Below the pieces are notes generated by a model. It was given only the letters and a program-made list of their open reading frames with translations. It was not told where the DNA came from and searched no databases. A stretch of 64,000 nt of DNA from an uncultured Clostridia bacterium (GTDB taxonomy: Bacteria; Bacillota; Clostridia; Oscillospirales; Acutalibacteraceae), in NCBI GenBank assembly GCA_944384855.1, contig CALWUY010000065.1, positions 23,267 to 87,266 on the forward strand, read 5' to 3'. The number at the start of each line of letters is the position of its first letter. Position 1 is the stretch's first letter. A program made the translations under genes and the position numbers. Positions 7,513-17,097 of this stretch are shown piece after piece.

Positions 7513-8613
7513 ATGACAAATACAGAATGGTTCGCAAGCAGAAAATGGGGGATTTTTACACACTGTTTTCACTTCGGAAATGATAATTTTATCAAATCCC
7601 GGGGAGGACCTGTCCCTGAGTACAACGAATTCATTAATAACTTTGATACAGAAAAATTTGCAAGAGCGCTTAATGAAACTAACTGCGGCTACCTGATTTT
7701 CACTATGGGACAATGTCAGAAACACTGGTGCGCGCCGAACGAAAATTTCAACCGCATTACCGGTTACCGTACCGGAGAAGCTTGTTCTGAAAGAGACCTG
7801 ATAAATGATTTGCTGGATTCGCTCGAAAAATATGGCATACCGTTATTTTTGTACTTTACCGGCGACGGTCCGTGCGCTGACACTCAGGCGGGAAAAGCAA
7901 TGGGATTTTGTCCTGACGGCACTATAGAAGGGCGGCAGTATATAACCGAAAAATTCATTAAAAACTGGGGATCGGTCCTCAAAGAATACAGCCTGCGTTA
8001 CGGAAACAGAGTAAAAGGCTGGTGGTTTGACGGATGCTATGATTTCTACGGATATACGGATGAGTTTTTAAACGAACTGAAAAAATGTGCCAGAGCGGGA
8101 AATCCGGACGCACTCTGCGCATTCAACAACGGAACTGAAAACAAGAACTATAATAACCCCAGATTTGCTCACTTAATCAATCAGAATGACCATTCGATAA
8201 CAAAAATGGAAAAGATAGAGCAGGCGTTTATTGACGGTATCATTGACGACAGCGGATATATGAACCGCGATATTGAAACCCAGTGGCGTGAAGCGGACGA
8301 TTTCACTGCCGGAGAGCGGACTGAATTTTCACAGCTGCCTGAAAGTGATAACCATAAACGCCTTTGGCATATCCTCTCTTTCCTGGGGCAGCTGCAATCT
8401 CAAAACAGCCCCAGACCTAAATATCTTCCTAACGGCAGCGGCTGGGCCGCCTGCGGTTCAAGATACAGCGGTGACTATATGCGCGATTATGTCAATGCCG
8501 TAAACGCTAAAAACGGCATTGTAACGATAGATATCGCCATATTTGATGACGCTACTTTTGATTTGGGACAAATTGAGGTTTTGAAAAAATTAAAAGACAT
8601 TCGCAATAAATAA
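7513..8613 (+). CDS. GH29-like alpha-L-fucosidase family protein (cytoplasmic)
   Basis: A 366-residue protein with the (beta/alpha)8 layout of GH29 fucosidases. It opens with WFASRKWGIFTHCFHF, like the GH29 start where substrate-binding Trp and His lie, and contains NRVKGWWFDGCYDF near residue 175, where the Asp matches the GH29 nucleophile position. No signal peptide is visible, so it would act in the cytoplasm on imported sugars. It lacks a clear C-terminal beta-sandwich and is shorter than classical GH29 enzymes. AGGAG precedes the ATG and a strong terminator follows, so it is monocistronic. Fold assignment is fairly secure; fucose specificity is not proven. Confidence 0.75.
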   Translation: MTNTEWFASRKWGIFTHCFHFGNDNFIKSRGGPVPEYNEFINNFDTEKFARALNETNCGYLIFTMGQCQKHWCAPNENFNRITGYRTGEACSERDLINDLLDSLEKYGIPLFLYFTGDGPCADTQAGKAMGFCPDGTIEGRQYITEKFIKNWGSVLKEYSLRYGNRVKGWWFDGCYDFYGYTDEFLNELKKCARAGNPDALCAFNNGTENKNYNNPRFAHLINQNDHSITKMEKIEQAFIDGIIDDSGYMNRDIETQWREADDFTAGERTEFSQLPESDNHKRLWHILSFLGQLQSQNSPRPKYLPNGSGWAACGSRYSGDYMRDYVNAVNAKNGIVTIDIAIFDDATFDLGQIEVLKKLKDIRNK

Positions 8614-8657
8614 TAACATTGCTTATAGATTTAAAGAATAAAAATATATCATAATAG

Positions 8658-8699
8658 AAGATGGCGGCATCACTTATATAAGTGATGCCGCCATCTTTT
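8658..8699 (+). terminator. Strong terminator of the GH29-like gene
   Basis: A perfect 20-bp inverted repeat (8658-8677 with 8678-8697) ends in TTTT on the plus strand, 45 bases after the stop codon. Confidence 0.9.
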
Positions 8700-8711
8700 G
8701 CATTATCAGTA

Positions 8712-8752
8712 AAATATCCGGAAACGCCTGTAAATCACGTTTCCGGATATTT
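8712..8752 (-). terminator. Terminator of pckG
   Basis: A 15-bp stem, AAATATCCGGAAACG (8712-8726) with its complement (8738-8752), ends in a T run on the minus strand, 25 bases after the pckG stop. With the plus-strand hairpin at 8658 it separates two convergent genes. Confidence 0.85.
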
Positions 8753-8776
8753 ATTAAATATTATTAATTAAGAAAA

Positions 8777-10561
8777 TTACATTTTCGCAAGATTAGCTTT
8801 GAGATTATTGAGCTGCTCTCTGAGCTCCTCAGGGAGCTTATCGCCAAACTTCTTATAGTGTTCCTCTATCTCTGCCGCTTCTTTGGTCCAGATATCCTTA
8901 TCAACCGCAAGGATGGATTTGAGTACATCAATATCCATATCAAGATCGGTAAGATCTATATCTTCAGGCTTCGGAACATATCCGATAGCGGTTTCAACGG
9001 CGTCTGCCTTGCCTTCACAACGGTCGATGATCCAGTTTAATACTCTCATATTGTCACCGAATCCCGGCCAGATAAAGTCTCCGTTATCATCGGTGCGGAA
9101 CCAGTTTACATTGAATATCTTCGGAGCTTTATCTCCAAGCTTTTTGCCCATATCAAGCCAATGACGGAAATAATCTCCCATATTGTATCCGCAGAACGGA
9201 AGCATTGCCATCGGGTCGCGGCGTACAACACCTACTGCACCGGCAGCAGCCGCTGTAGTTTCTGAAGCCATGGCAGAGCCTACGAATACACCGTTAACCC
9301 AATCCTTTGACTGATATACAAGCGGTGCGCATTTTGCGCGTCTTCCGCCGAATATAATCGCAGAAATCGGAACGCCTGTGCCCTTGTTAAATTCTTCTGA
9401 GATGCAGGGACAGTTTTCTGCAGGAGCGGTAAATCTTGAATTAGGATGAGCCGCACAGGTAGACTTATCGTTTTTATCAAACTTAGAAGCATCCCACGGT
9501 CTGCCCTTCCAGTCAAGCGCATTCTGAGGCAGGTTCTTGTTAAGACCCTCCCACCAAACCGTATTGTCATCAAGATCAAGTGCGACGTTTGTAAATATCG
9601 TATTCTTCTTTGTGCTTTCAAGCGCGTTGAAGTTTGATTTTTCATTGGTTCCGGGGGCTACACCGAAGAAACCGTTTTCGGGGTTGATAGCGTAAAGTCT
9701 GCCGTCAGCACCAATCTTCATCCAGGCGATATCATCGCCTACAGTCCATACCTTGTAACCCTTCTTGCGCAGATACTCAGGCGGAATGAGCATTGCTAAG
9801 TTGGTTTTTCCGCAGGCAGACGGGAATGCAGCAGCTATATATTTAACTTCACCCTGTGGGTTCTCAAGACCCAGTATAAGCATATGCTCAGCCATCCAGC
9901 CTTCTTTCCAGCCCTGATAAGAAGCTATACGCAATGCAAAGCACTTTTTGCCTAAAAGCACGTTTCCGCCGTAACCGGAATTTACCGAAATAATGGTATT
10001 ATCTTCGGGGAAATGACAGATATAACGGTTTTCGGGATCAATGTCACAGCGTGAGTGCAGACCCCTTACCCAGTCGTTGCTGTCGCCGAGTACATCCATA
10101 ACCTTAAGGCTTACGCGGGTCATAATAAGCATATTAAGTACAACATATATTGAATCGGTGACTTCTATTCCTATTTTTGCCAAAGGCGAACCGATAGGTC
10201 CCATAGAATACGGGATAATATACATTGTACGTCCTTTATAGCTTCCTCTCGCAATCTTATAAAGCTTTTCGTACATTTCGTCAGGATCGCACCAGTTGTT
10301 TGTAGGACCAGCGTTTTCCTTTGTTTTTGAGCAGATAAAGGTACGATCTTCCACGCGGGCAACATCATTAGGGTTAGTGCGGTGCAGATAGCAGCCCGGC
10401 AGTTTTTCCTGATTGAGTTTTATAAGTTCACCGGATTTAACCGCTTCTTCACGCAGAGCTTCTCTCTGTTCGTCGGTCCCGTCAATCCATACGATGTTAT
10501 CCGGCGTAAGAAGTTCTTTCATTTCTTCAAGCCATTTGTTAACTGTTACATTACCGGTCAT
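8777..10561 (-). CDS. pckG: Phosphoenolpyruvate carboxykinase (GTP)
   Basis: A 594-residue GTP-type PEPCK, which interconverts oxaloacetate and phosphoenolpyruvate with GTP/GDP. In anaerobes of this group it often runs in the CO2-fixing, GTP-forming direction. Visible motifs are the kinase-1a P-loop in FPSACGKTNLAML, the oxaloacetate/metal region FGGRRAKCAPLVYQ, and NWFRTD near the C-terminus. The ATG at 10561 follows AAAGGAGAACCC; a longer frame upstream has no ribosome site and runs through the promoter. It is monocistronic, and its promoter carries a perfect palindrome over the -35 box. It links with pyk (17.1 kb) at the PEP node. Confidence 0.97.
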   Translation of the reverse strand: MTGNVTVNKWLEEMKELLTPDNIVWIDGTDEQREALREEAVKSGELIKLNQEKLPGCYLHRTNPNDVARVEDRTFICSKTKENAGPTNNWCDPDEMYEKLYKIARGSYKGRTMYIIPYSMGPIGSPLAKIGIEVTDSIYVVLNMLIMTRVSLKVMDVLGDSNDWVRGLHSRCDIDPENRYICHFPEDNTIISVNSGYGGNVLLGKKCFALRIASYQGWKEGWMAEHMLILGLENPQGEVKYIAAAFPSACGKTNLAMLIPPEYLRKKGYKVWTVGDDIAWMKIGADGRLYAINPENGFFGVAPGTNEKSNFNALESTKKNTIFTNVALDLDDNTVWWEGLNKNLPQNALDWKGRPWDASKFDKNDKSTCAAHPNSRFTAPAENCPCISEEFNKGTGVPISAIIFGGRRAKCAPLVYQSKDWVNGVFVGSAMASETTAAAAGAVGVVRRDPMAMLPFCGYNMGDYFRHWLDMGKKLGDKAPKIFNVNWFRTDDNGDFIWPGFGDNMRVLNWIIDRCEGKADAVETAIGYVPKPEDIDLTDLDMDIDVLKSILAVDKDIWTKEAAEIEEHYKKFGDKLPEELREQLNNLKANLAKM

Positions 10562-10602
10562 TTTGGGTTCTCCTTTTACAAATTCAAATTTTTGCCTTAT
10601 AT

Positions 10603-10648
10603 AGTATACCCTATTATTTTCCAAATTGCAATAAGATAATTGCAATTT
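10603..10648 (-). promoter_or_regulatory. pckG promoter with palindromic operator
   Basis: TTGCAA (10631-10626), 17 bases, TATACT (10608-10603) on the minus strand. A perfect dyad, AAATTGCAAT-6-ATTGCAATTT (10623-10648), spans the -35 box and the DNA just upstream, where a repressor or activator would act. No regulator is identified. Confidence 0.6.
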
Positions 10649-10761
10649 AACACTTTATTTTCAATTTTTTCAAAAAGTATATATTTTTTTTGCGCATTAA
10701 GTCAAAAAGCTGTTTAAATTTGTATTTTCAGTTAATACTCGTACTGTAGGAGGCGACAATT

Positions 10762-12372
10762 TTGAACGAAAACAGTTTATTCTGGAAAATATATAATTTA
10801 AGAAGCACAATATGTTTTTTTATAATCATGTTTTTATTTCTCACCTGTATTTTACGTGTTGCCGCGATTTCCGCAATAGATTTCCAATCTGTATATTCGG
10901 GGCAAAACCGTATGAAAATAACCGTTTCGAAACAGCGCGGAACCATTTTTGACTGCAATATGGTGCCTATCACAAACTCACAGAAAAAAATAATCGCATG
11001 TGTGTCGCCCACTCCCCGTGCTGTTACTGCCATAAGCAAGGTGCTTGACGGAGAAGAGCTCGAATCGGTGCTTACAAGACTCAAAAGCGGAAAACCCACC
11101 CTTACAGAAGTTCCTGAAGCAATAAAATGCGACGGAATAATCTGTATGGAAGTATATGAACATTCTTCGAGCCAAACCCCTGCGGTGCATTTAATAGGTT
11201 ACACCGATGTGGATTTAAAAGGCGCATCGGGTCTCGAGCTGGCATATGACGATGTATTATTTTCAGACAGCGATGTAGCTGTTTATTATGAGTGCGACGG
11301 GAAAGGCAATATTTTGGAAGGTGCACCCCCGTCAATAGAAAATGATACCTCGGTTCAGTCCGACGGAATCGTAACAACACTCGACATAAATATACAATCG
11401 ATCGCCGAGAAAGCCGCGAATTATATTGAAACCGGCGCTATAGTTATTGCGGAATGCGATACCGGTAAAATACGGGCCAGTGTAAGCCGGCCTTATTTTG
11501 ACTGCACAAAGACCTCTGATTATCTTTCAAAAGCAGATTCTCCTCTTCTTAACCGTGCGATAAACGCTTACAATGTAGGTTCTGTTTTCAAGCCCTGCGT
11601 CGCAATTGCCGGAATCGAAAACAACAAAAGTTCGTTTTGCTATACTTGCACAGGAAGCTGTGAAATAATCGACCGTCATTTCAGATGCCATAAAGCAGAC
11701 GGACACGGTTATATGAGCCTTAAATCCGCCATAGCCAATTCCTGCAATACCTATTTTTATAATTTTGCATTCAATATAGGTGGTGACGAAATCTACGATA
11801 CCGCTACTACCCTGCGTTTCGGAAAACCGATTTCTTTATGCGACGGCATATCGACTTCTTCAGGCAGCCTGCCCGATAAATCATCACTGGAAAATATAGC
11901 ATACCTCGCAAACTTCAGTATAGGTCAGGGCGAACTTCTGCTGTCTCCGATATCCATTCTGACGCTTTACTGCTCAATTGCCTCTGACGGATCATACTAC
12001 GTTCCGTCGGTCATAGAAGGAAGCCTGAAAGACGGCAGTTTTTCAGAATACGATAAAGGTAAAGCCACACGTGTGATGAAACCTGAAACCGCAGCGATTT
12101 TAAGAGAATACCTGGGCGCCGTTTTAACCGAAGGCACCGGAGCATCCGCAAAACCGAAAACCGTTTCAGCTGCCGGCAAAACCGCTACAGCTCAAACCGG
12201 AAAATTCGTGGACGGCACTGAGATCTGTCAAGGCTGGTTCTGCGGTTTTTTCCCGGCGGATGCGCCTGAATATACCGTAACCGTTTTTTCGGAAAACACA
12301 TTAAGACAGACAAAGTCGTGCGGTGAAATTTTCAGTATGATTGCTGACGAAATCACCGCTCTTGACAATTAA
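10762..12372 (+). CDS. Class B penicillin-binding protein (transpeptidase)
   Basis: A 536-residue bitopic protein: a short cytoplasmic N-terminus, one membrane helix near residues 15-37, a dimerisation domain beginning KQRGTIFDCNMVPI, and a transpeptidase domain from about 205. The active-site SxxK is SVFK in NAYNVGSVFKPCVA, SxN is SCN in IANSCNTYF, and the KTG box reads KTA in AGKTATAQTGK, as in other FtsI/PBP2-like proteins. It would cross-link peptidoglycan at the outer face of the membrane. It lacks PASTA domains. Start is TTG with AGGAGG upstream. It is not next to divisome genes, so division versus elongation or sporulation is open. Confidence 0.88.
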   Translation: MNENSLFWKIYNLRSTICFFIIMFLFLTCILRVAAISAIDFQSVYSGQNRMKITVSKQRGTIFDCNMVPITNSQKKIIACVSPTPRAVTAISKVLDGEELESVLTRLKSGKPTLTEVPEAIKCDGIICMEVYEHSSSQTPAVHLIGYTDVDLKGASGLELAYDDVLFSDSDVAVYYECDGKGNILEGAPPSIENDTSVQSDGIVTTLDINIQSIAEKAANYIETGAIVIAECDTGKIRASVSRPYFDCTKTSDYLSKADSPLLNRAINAYNVGSVFKPCVAIAGIENNKSSFCYTCTGSCEIIDRHFRCHKADGHGYMSLKSAIANSCNTYFYNFAFNIGGDEIYDTATTLRFGKPISLCDGISTSSGSLPDKSSLENIAYLANFSIGQGELLLSPISILTLYCSIASDGSYYVPSVIEGSLKDGSFSEYDKGKATRVMKPETAAILREYLGAVLTEGTGASAKPKTVSAAGKTATAQTGKFVDGTEICQGWFCGFFPADAPEYTVTVFSENTLRQTKSCGEIFSMIADEITALDN

Positions 12373-12474
12373 ACAGCAAAATAGCAAATATATCTTGAAT
12401 TATATCAAAAAAAATTCATATTTTGGAATTTTGGAGAAAAATTATTAAAAGAAATCTATTGGAGGTAGTATGTT

Positions 12475-13815
12475 ATGAAACAAAAATTTACTTCACTTGC
12501 CATGGCTATAGTTACAATTTTGCTGACTTTTAGCTTTGCAGGATGCTCGTCAGATAAAAATTCTCAGGTTTATTTTCTTAACTTTAAGCCGGAATCAGCA
12601 TCTGTTTACGAGGAAATCGCAAAAAAATACGAAGAAGAGACCAATGTTAAAGTCAAAGTTGTAACAGCCGCGGCGAACAACTATGAGCAAACGCTCAAAT
12701 CTGAAATAGCCAAATCTGATGCACCCACGATATTTCAGGTCAACGGCCCTGTAGGATATGAAGCGTGGAAAACCTACTGTTTAGACCTTAAAGATTCAAA
12801 ACTCTATTCATTCCTTTCGGATAAGAACCTTGCAATCAAAGAAGACGGCGGAGTCTATGCCATTCCGTATGTTGTTGAAGGATACGGAATAATTTATAAT
12901 GACGCCATAATGAGAAAATACTTTGCTTTACCGAACAAAAAGACAGATCTCACCGACGCTTCGCAAATCGACAGCTTTGATAAGCTGAAAGCCGTAGTCG
13001 AGGACATGACTGCAAACCGTGAAAAGCTCGGAATAAAAGGAGTTTTTGCTTCAACTTCACTTTCTTCCGGCGAGGACTGGAGATGGCAGACCCATCTTTT
13101 GAATATTCCTCTTTATTATGAGTTTTCGGAAATGGGAGAGGATATCGACGTGTCCTTAACTATGCTTGACGCCGATGAGATAACCTACAAATATTCTGAT
13201 AATTTTGCCGCTATATTTGACCTTTATCTTAATAATTCAGTTACGGCAAAAACCCTCTTAGGCTCAAAGTCAGTAGCGGATTCTATGGCAGAGTTTGCTT
13301 TAGGTCAGGCAGCCATGGTACAGAACGGAAACTGGGCATGGTCACAGATATCAGGTGTCGAAGGCAATACAGTAAAAGAAGAAGATATTAAAATGCTTCC
13401 TATTTATACCGGAATAGAAGGAGAAAAGGGTCAGGGAATATGCATAGGTACCGAAAACTACCTGGCGATTAATAAAAACGCTACCGAAGAACAGCAGAAA
13501 GAATCCCTTAAATTTCTTGAGTGGCTCTTCTCAAGTGACACAGGTAAAAAATATGTTACCGAAAAACTGAATTTTATTACTCCTTTCAACACCTTCAGCG
13601 AAAGTGAACTTCCCAATGACCCGTTAGCAAAAGAAATTTCCCGTTATATGAAGGATGACTCTGTTAAAAATATTCCGTGGGCATTCAGTGCTTTCCCGAG
13701 TGACGCATTCAAGCGCGAAGTAGGCAGCGCTCTGCTTGACTACGCTCAGGGCGACAAAAAATGGGACGAAATAAAAGATATTATAATTAATAAATGGAAG
13801 AGTGAACGTGATTAA
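12475..13815 (+). CDS. Sugar ABC transporter substrate-binding lipoprotein
   Basis: A 446-residue family 1 extracellular solute-binding protein. The N-terminus is a lipoprotein signal with lipobox FAGC at residues 21-24, so the mature protein is anchored through Cys24. The following EEIAKKYEEETNVKVKVV and the C-terminal sugar-cleft regions are typical of maltose/oligosaccharide-binding proteins. It is first in an operon with two permeases and malQ, which argues for alpha-glucan oligosaccharides as ligand; this is inference from context. GGAGG precedes the ATG. The next gene overlaps the stop codon by one base. Confidence 0.92.
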   Translation: MKQKFTSLAMAIVTILLTFSFAGCSSDKNSQVYFLNFKPESASVYEEIAKKYEEETNVKVKVVTAAANNYEQTLKSEIAKSDAPTIFQVNGPVGYEAWKTYCLDLKDSKLYSFLSDKNLAIKEDGGVYAIPYVVEGYGIIYNDAIMRKYFALPNKKTDLTDASQIDSFDKLKAVVEDMTANREKLGIKGVFASTSLSSGEDWRWQTHLLNIPLYYEFSEMGEDIDVSLTMLDADEITYKYSDNFAAIFDLYLNNSVTAKTLLGSKSVADSMAEFALGQAAMVQNGNWAWSQISGVEGNTVKEEDIKMLPIYTGIEGEKGQGICIGTENYLAINKNATEEQQKESLKFLEWLFSSDTGKKYVTEKLNFITPFNTFSESELPNDPLAKEISRYMKDDSVKNIPWAFSAFPSDAFKREVGSALLDYAQGDKKWDEIKDIIINKWKSERD

Positions 13816-14660
13816 TGAAAAATCCCATGAATCGCTGGTTCCCTGTTTTTGTACTGCCCACACTGATTGCGTTTCTTATAGCGTTTGTAATACCGTTTTT
13901 ATTAGGACTGTTTCTTTCCTTTACCGAATTCCGCACGGTAAGCGACGCCCAATTTGTGGGGATTTCCAACTATATACGCGCTTTCAGCGAGGACAGCACA
14001 TTTTTGCCTTCTCTTATATTTACCGTAAAATTCGCGGTAACATCGGTTATAAGCATTAATGTAATAGCCTTTCTTCTGGCGCTCATGCTTACAAGGTCAG
14101 TCCCCGGAACCAAAATATTCCGCACCGTGTTTTTTATGCCTAACCTGATAGGCGGAATTGTTTTGGGTTATATCTGGCAGGTCATTATCAACGGTGTGTT
14201 GTATAAATTCGGATATTCAATAACATCAAATCCGAATTTCGGATTCTGGGGACTTGTTATTCTCATGAACTGGCAAATGATAGGCTATATGATGATTATT
14301 TATATAGCCGGTATACAGAACATTCCTTCTGAGATAACCGAAGCCGCCCGTGTTGACGGCGCGGGACCGTTTACCACCCTTTTCAAGATAATAATCCCGT
14401 CTGTTATGCCTTCTGTTACAATATGCCTTTTTTTAACCATTACAAATTCATTTAAACTATTTGACCAAAACCTTGCTCTCACCGCAGGTGCTCCCGCAAA
14501 CCGCACGCAGATGGTTGCGCTCGATATTTACAACACCTTTTACTCCCGTGTAGGATACGAGGGAGTAGGACAGGCAAAGGCGGTAATTTTTTTCATTATC
14601 GTAGCCGCTATCGCTTTGTTTCAGTTAAGGCTTACACGTTCTAAAGAGGAGGAAGCATAA
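13815..14660 (+). CDS. Sugar ABC transporter permease, MalF/UgpA type
   Basis: A 281-residue inner-membrane permease with six predicted transmembrane segments. The EAA loop that contacts the ATPase reads EAARVDGAGPFTTLFKIIIP near residue 177. It pairs with the following MalG-type subunit to form the channel and receives substrate from the upstream lipoprotein. Its ATG overlaps the stop of the binding-protein gene and it ends two bases before the next gene, so expression is coupled. Confidence 0.93.
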   Translation: MKNPMNRWFPVFVLPTLIAFLIAFVIPFLLGLFLSFTEFRTVSDAQFVGISNYIRAFSEDSTFLPSLIFTVKFAVTSVISINVIAFLLALMLTRSVPGTKIFRTVFFMPNLIGGIVLGYIWQVIINGVLYKFGYSITSNPNFGFWGLVILMNWQMIGYMMIIYIAGIQNIPSEITEAARVDGAGPFTTLFKIIIPSVMPSVTICLFLTITNSFKLFDQNLALTAGAPANRTQMVALDIYNTFYSRVGYEGVGQAKAVIFFIIVAAIALFQLRLTRSKEEEA

Positions 14661-14661
14661 A

Positions 14662-15492
14662 TTGAAAACTAAACTGGCTGACCGATTCTTTTTGGTTATT
14701 TTACTGTTACTCTCAGCGGTATTTATTTTTCCTGTCTTCATAGTCTTAATAAATTCATTCAAACTGAAATTTTCTATTTCTGCCACCCCGTTCGTGCTGC
14801 CTGACAAGGATACTTTCACCGGGCTTTCGAATTATATTGAAGGAATAGCCAATACAGGGTTTTGGTCAGCTTTTATGTGGTCGCTGTTTATAACGGTTTT
14901 TTCGGTTGCAGTAATAATAATTTTCACTTCTATGACCGCATGGTATATTACGAGAGTGAAAAGCCGGTTTAATTCTGTACTGTACTACACTTTGGTATTT
15001 TCAATGATTGTTCCCTTCCAGATGGTTATGTTTACAATGTCCAAAACGGCAAATGTTTTGGGACTTGATAACCCCGCAGGCATCATTTTGATATATTTAG
15101 GCTTCGGAGCCGGGCTTTCGGTATTTATGTTTTCAGGATTTATAAAAACCGTGCCGCTCGGCGTTGAGGAGGCTGCTAAAATTGACGGCTGCAATACCTT
15201 TCAGATATTCTGGAATGTGGTATTTCCCATTTTAAAGCCTACTGCAATTACAGTCGCCATTCTCAATACCATGTGGATATGGAACGACTACCTGCTGCCG
15301 TATCTTGTAATAGGAAACGACTATAAAACAATTCCTATAGCAGTGCAGTATTTAAAAGGCGGTTACGGCTCTGTAGATATGGGCGCGATGATGGCAATGC
15401 TCGTACTTTCCATTATACCGGTTATCATTTTTTATCTTTCAAGTCAGAAATATATAATCAAAGGAGTCGCTTCCGGTGCTGTTAAAGGGTAA
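14662..15492 (+). CDS. Sugar ABC transporter permease, MalG/UgpE type
   Basis: A 276-residue permease with six transmembrane segments and the EAA loop EEAAKIDGCNTFQIFWNVVF near residue 170. It starts with TTG at 14662, two bases after the upstream stop, using the GAGGAGG inside the end of that gene. No ATP-binding subunit is encoded in the operon; a shared MsmK/UgpC-type ATPase elsewhere on the chromosome is expected, as is usual for this family in Gram-positives. The last 17 bases overlap malQ. Confidence 0.93.
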   Translation: MKTKLADRFFLVILLLLSAVFIFPVFIVLINSFKLKFSISATPFVLPDKDTFTGLSNYIEGIANTGFWSAFMWSLFITVFSVAVIIIFTSMTAWYITRVKSRFNSVLYYTLVFSMIVPFQMVMFTMSKTANVLGLDNPAGIILIYLGFGAGLSVFMFSGFIKTVPLGVEEAAKIDGCNTFQIFWNVVFPILKPTAITVAILNTMWIWNDYLLPYLVIGNDYKTIPIAVQYLKGGYGSVDMGAMMAMLVLSIIPVIIFYLSSQKYIIKGVASGAVKG

Positions 15493-16963
15493 AGAAACAA
15501 AATATAAAAAGGAAAGCGGTATTCTGCTTCCGCTATCCGCTGTTCCTTCTGATTACGGTATAGGGTCTTTAGGAGAACAGGCATACAGATTTGCGGATTT
15601 TTTGAAACAAAGCCGTCAGTCCTACTGGCAGATGCTGCCGCTGTGTCCGGCGGGCAAAGGCAATTCCCCATACTCAGCGCTCAGCACTTTTGCCGGAGAA
15701 ATACTCTATATTGATCTGGATATTCTTGCGGCAAACAATCTGCTGGACAAATCGGATATTCCAAAAAAATCTTTTTCAAAAAATGTAGATTACAAAGCCG
15801 TAAGAAAGTTCAAGCTGCCGCTTTTAAAAAAAGCGGCAGATAATTTTAATACAAAAGATAAAAACTTTATCAGATTTAAAAATGAAAACAGTTACTGGCT
15901 TAAAGATCACTGCCTGTTTATGGCAATGCGGGACAATAACGGCGGTCTCCCGTTTCTGAAATGGGACGATATGTTAAAATACCGCATACCTGCCGCTGTG
16001 CGGGATTTTGAAAGCTGCTACGGCGACGAAATAGCTTTTTACGAAATCACGCAGTATTTTTTCTATTCGCAGTTTTATAACCTTAAAAATTACTGTCAGC
16101 AAAACGGCGTAAAGCTTATAGGGGATATACCTTTTTATGTTTCGCTTAACAGCGCGGATGTATGGAGCAATCCCGACTGCTTCCGTTTGGGGCGTGATAT
16201 GACTCCTGTTCTGGTCGCCGGAGTGCCTCCCGATATTTTTTCAAGCGACGGTCAGTTGTGGGGAAATCCGATATACGACTGGGAATTTCAAAAGAAAACC
16301 GATTTTCTCTGGTGGAAAAACCGTCTTATGCATTATGCAAAAATGTATGATGTAATCAGAATTGATCATTTCAGAGCATTTGCTGATTACTATGCAATAC
16401 CTTACGGAAGCAAAAACGCCAAAACAGGAACATGGGAAAAAGGTGTAGGAATGATGTTCTGGGACTCGGTTAAGCCGTGCATTGCGAATACTGAAATCAT
16501 CGCGGAAGACCTCGGGGGCGAAACGCCCGAAGTGGAAAATCTGGTTAAAATGAGCGGTTTTCCGAATATGAAGGTACTGCAATTTGCTTTTTCGGGTGAT
16601 CTTAAAAACCCTTTTCTCCCCAAAAATTATAACCGCAACTGTGTATGCTATACAGGAACCCATGACAATGATACGACGCTCGGCTGGTATGAAAAAGCCG
16701 GCAAAAAAGAAAAAATGATGTTTGACAGGCTTGTGTCTGAAGAAGAGTACAATTCCCCGGTGTTCTCACTTATAGCCTACGGTATGAAATCAAAAGCGCG
16801 CAATGTAATAATTCCTCTTCAGGATTATCTGCAGCTGCCTTCGTCCGCCAGAATAAATACTCCCGGCGTTGCGGACGGAAACTGGGAGTGGCGCTTTGAG
16901 CCGGATGATCTTACAGATGATCTCGCAAATACGGTTCTTAATCTCAGCCGGGGACGAAACTGA
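15476..16963 (+). CDS. malQ: 4-alpha-glucanotransferase (amylomaltase, GH77)
   Basis: A 495-residue GH77 enzyme that disproportionates malto-oligosaccharides, releasing glucose and longer glucans. The nucleophile Asp lies in VIRIDHFRAFADYY, the acid/base Glu in IIAEDLG, and the third Asp in GTHDNDTTLGWY. The N-terminal ESGILLPLSAVPSDYGIGSLG segment is characteristic. Start is GTG at 15476, with AAAGGAG eight to nine bases upstream inside the permease gene. Its position at the end of the transporter operon shows that the imported sugar is probably a maltodextrin. Confidence 0.96.
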   Translation: MLLKGKETKYKKESGILLPLSAVPSDYGIGSLGEQAYRFADFLKQSRQSYWQMLPLCPAGKGNSPYSALSTFAGEILYIDLDILAANNLLDKSDIPKKSFSKNVDYKAVRKFKLPLLKKAADNFNTKDKNFIRFKNENSYWLKDHCLFMAMRDNNGGLPFLKWDDMLKYRIPAAVRDFESCYGDEIAFYEITQYFFYSQFYNLKNYCQQNGVKLIGDIPFYVSLNSADVWSNPDCFRLGRDMTPVLVAGVPPDIFSSDGQLWGNPIYDWEFQKKTDFLWWKNRLMHYAKMYDVIRIDHFRAFADYYAIPYGSKNAKTGTWEKGVGMMFWDSVKPCIANTEIIAEDLGGETPEVENLVKMSGFPNMKVLQFAFSGDLKNPFLPKNYNRNCVCYTGTHDNDTTLGWYEKAGKKEKMMFDRLVSEEEYNSPVFSLIAYGMKSKARNVIIPLQDYLQLPSSARINTPGVADGNWEWRFEPDDLTDDLANTVLNLSRGRN

Positions 16964-17003
16964 TACTTTACCTAAAATTTACAATAAATATTAAGTGTTT
17001 GTA

Positions 17004-17032
17004 TTGTCATTTTCCCGCAATTATGTTAAACT
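17004..17032 (+). promoter_or_regulatory. Probable promoter of pyk and the flippase gene
   Basis: TTGTCA (17004-17009), 17 bases, TAAACT (17027-17032), about 65 bases before the pyk ATG. Reading through from malQ cannot be excluded, as no clear terminator is seen between 16964 and 17003. Confidence 0.45.
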
Positions 17033-17097
17033 GTATACTATGGTTAATTATGGCATATTACCATATCAGATTATTATTTTGAAATGCTGGTGTTATT

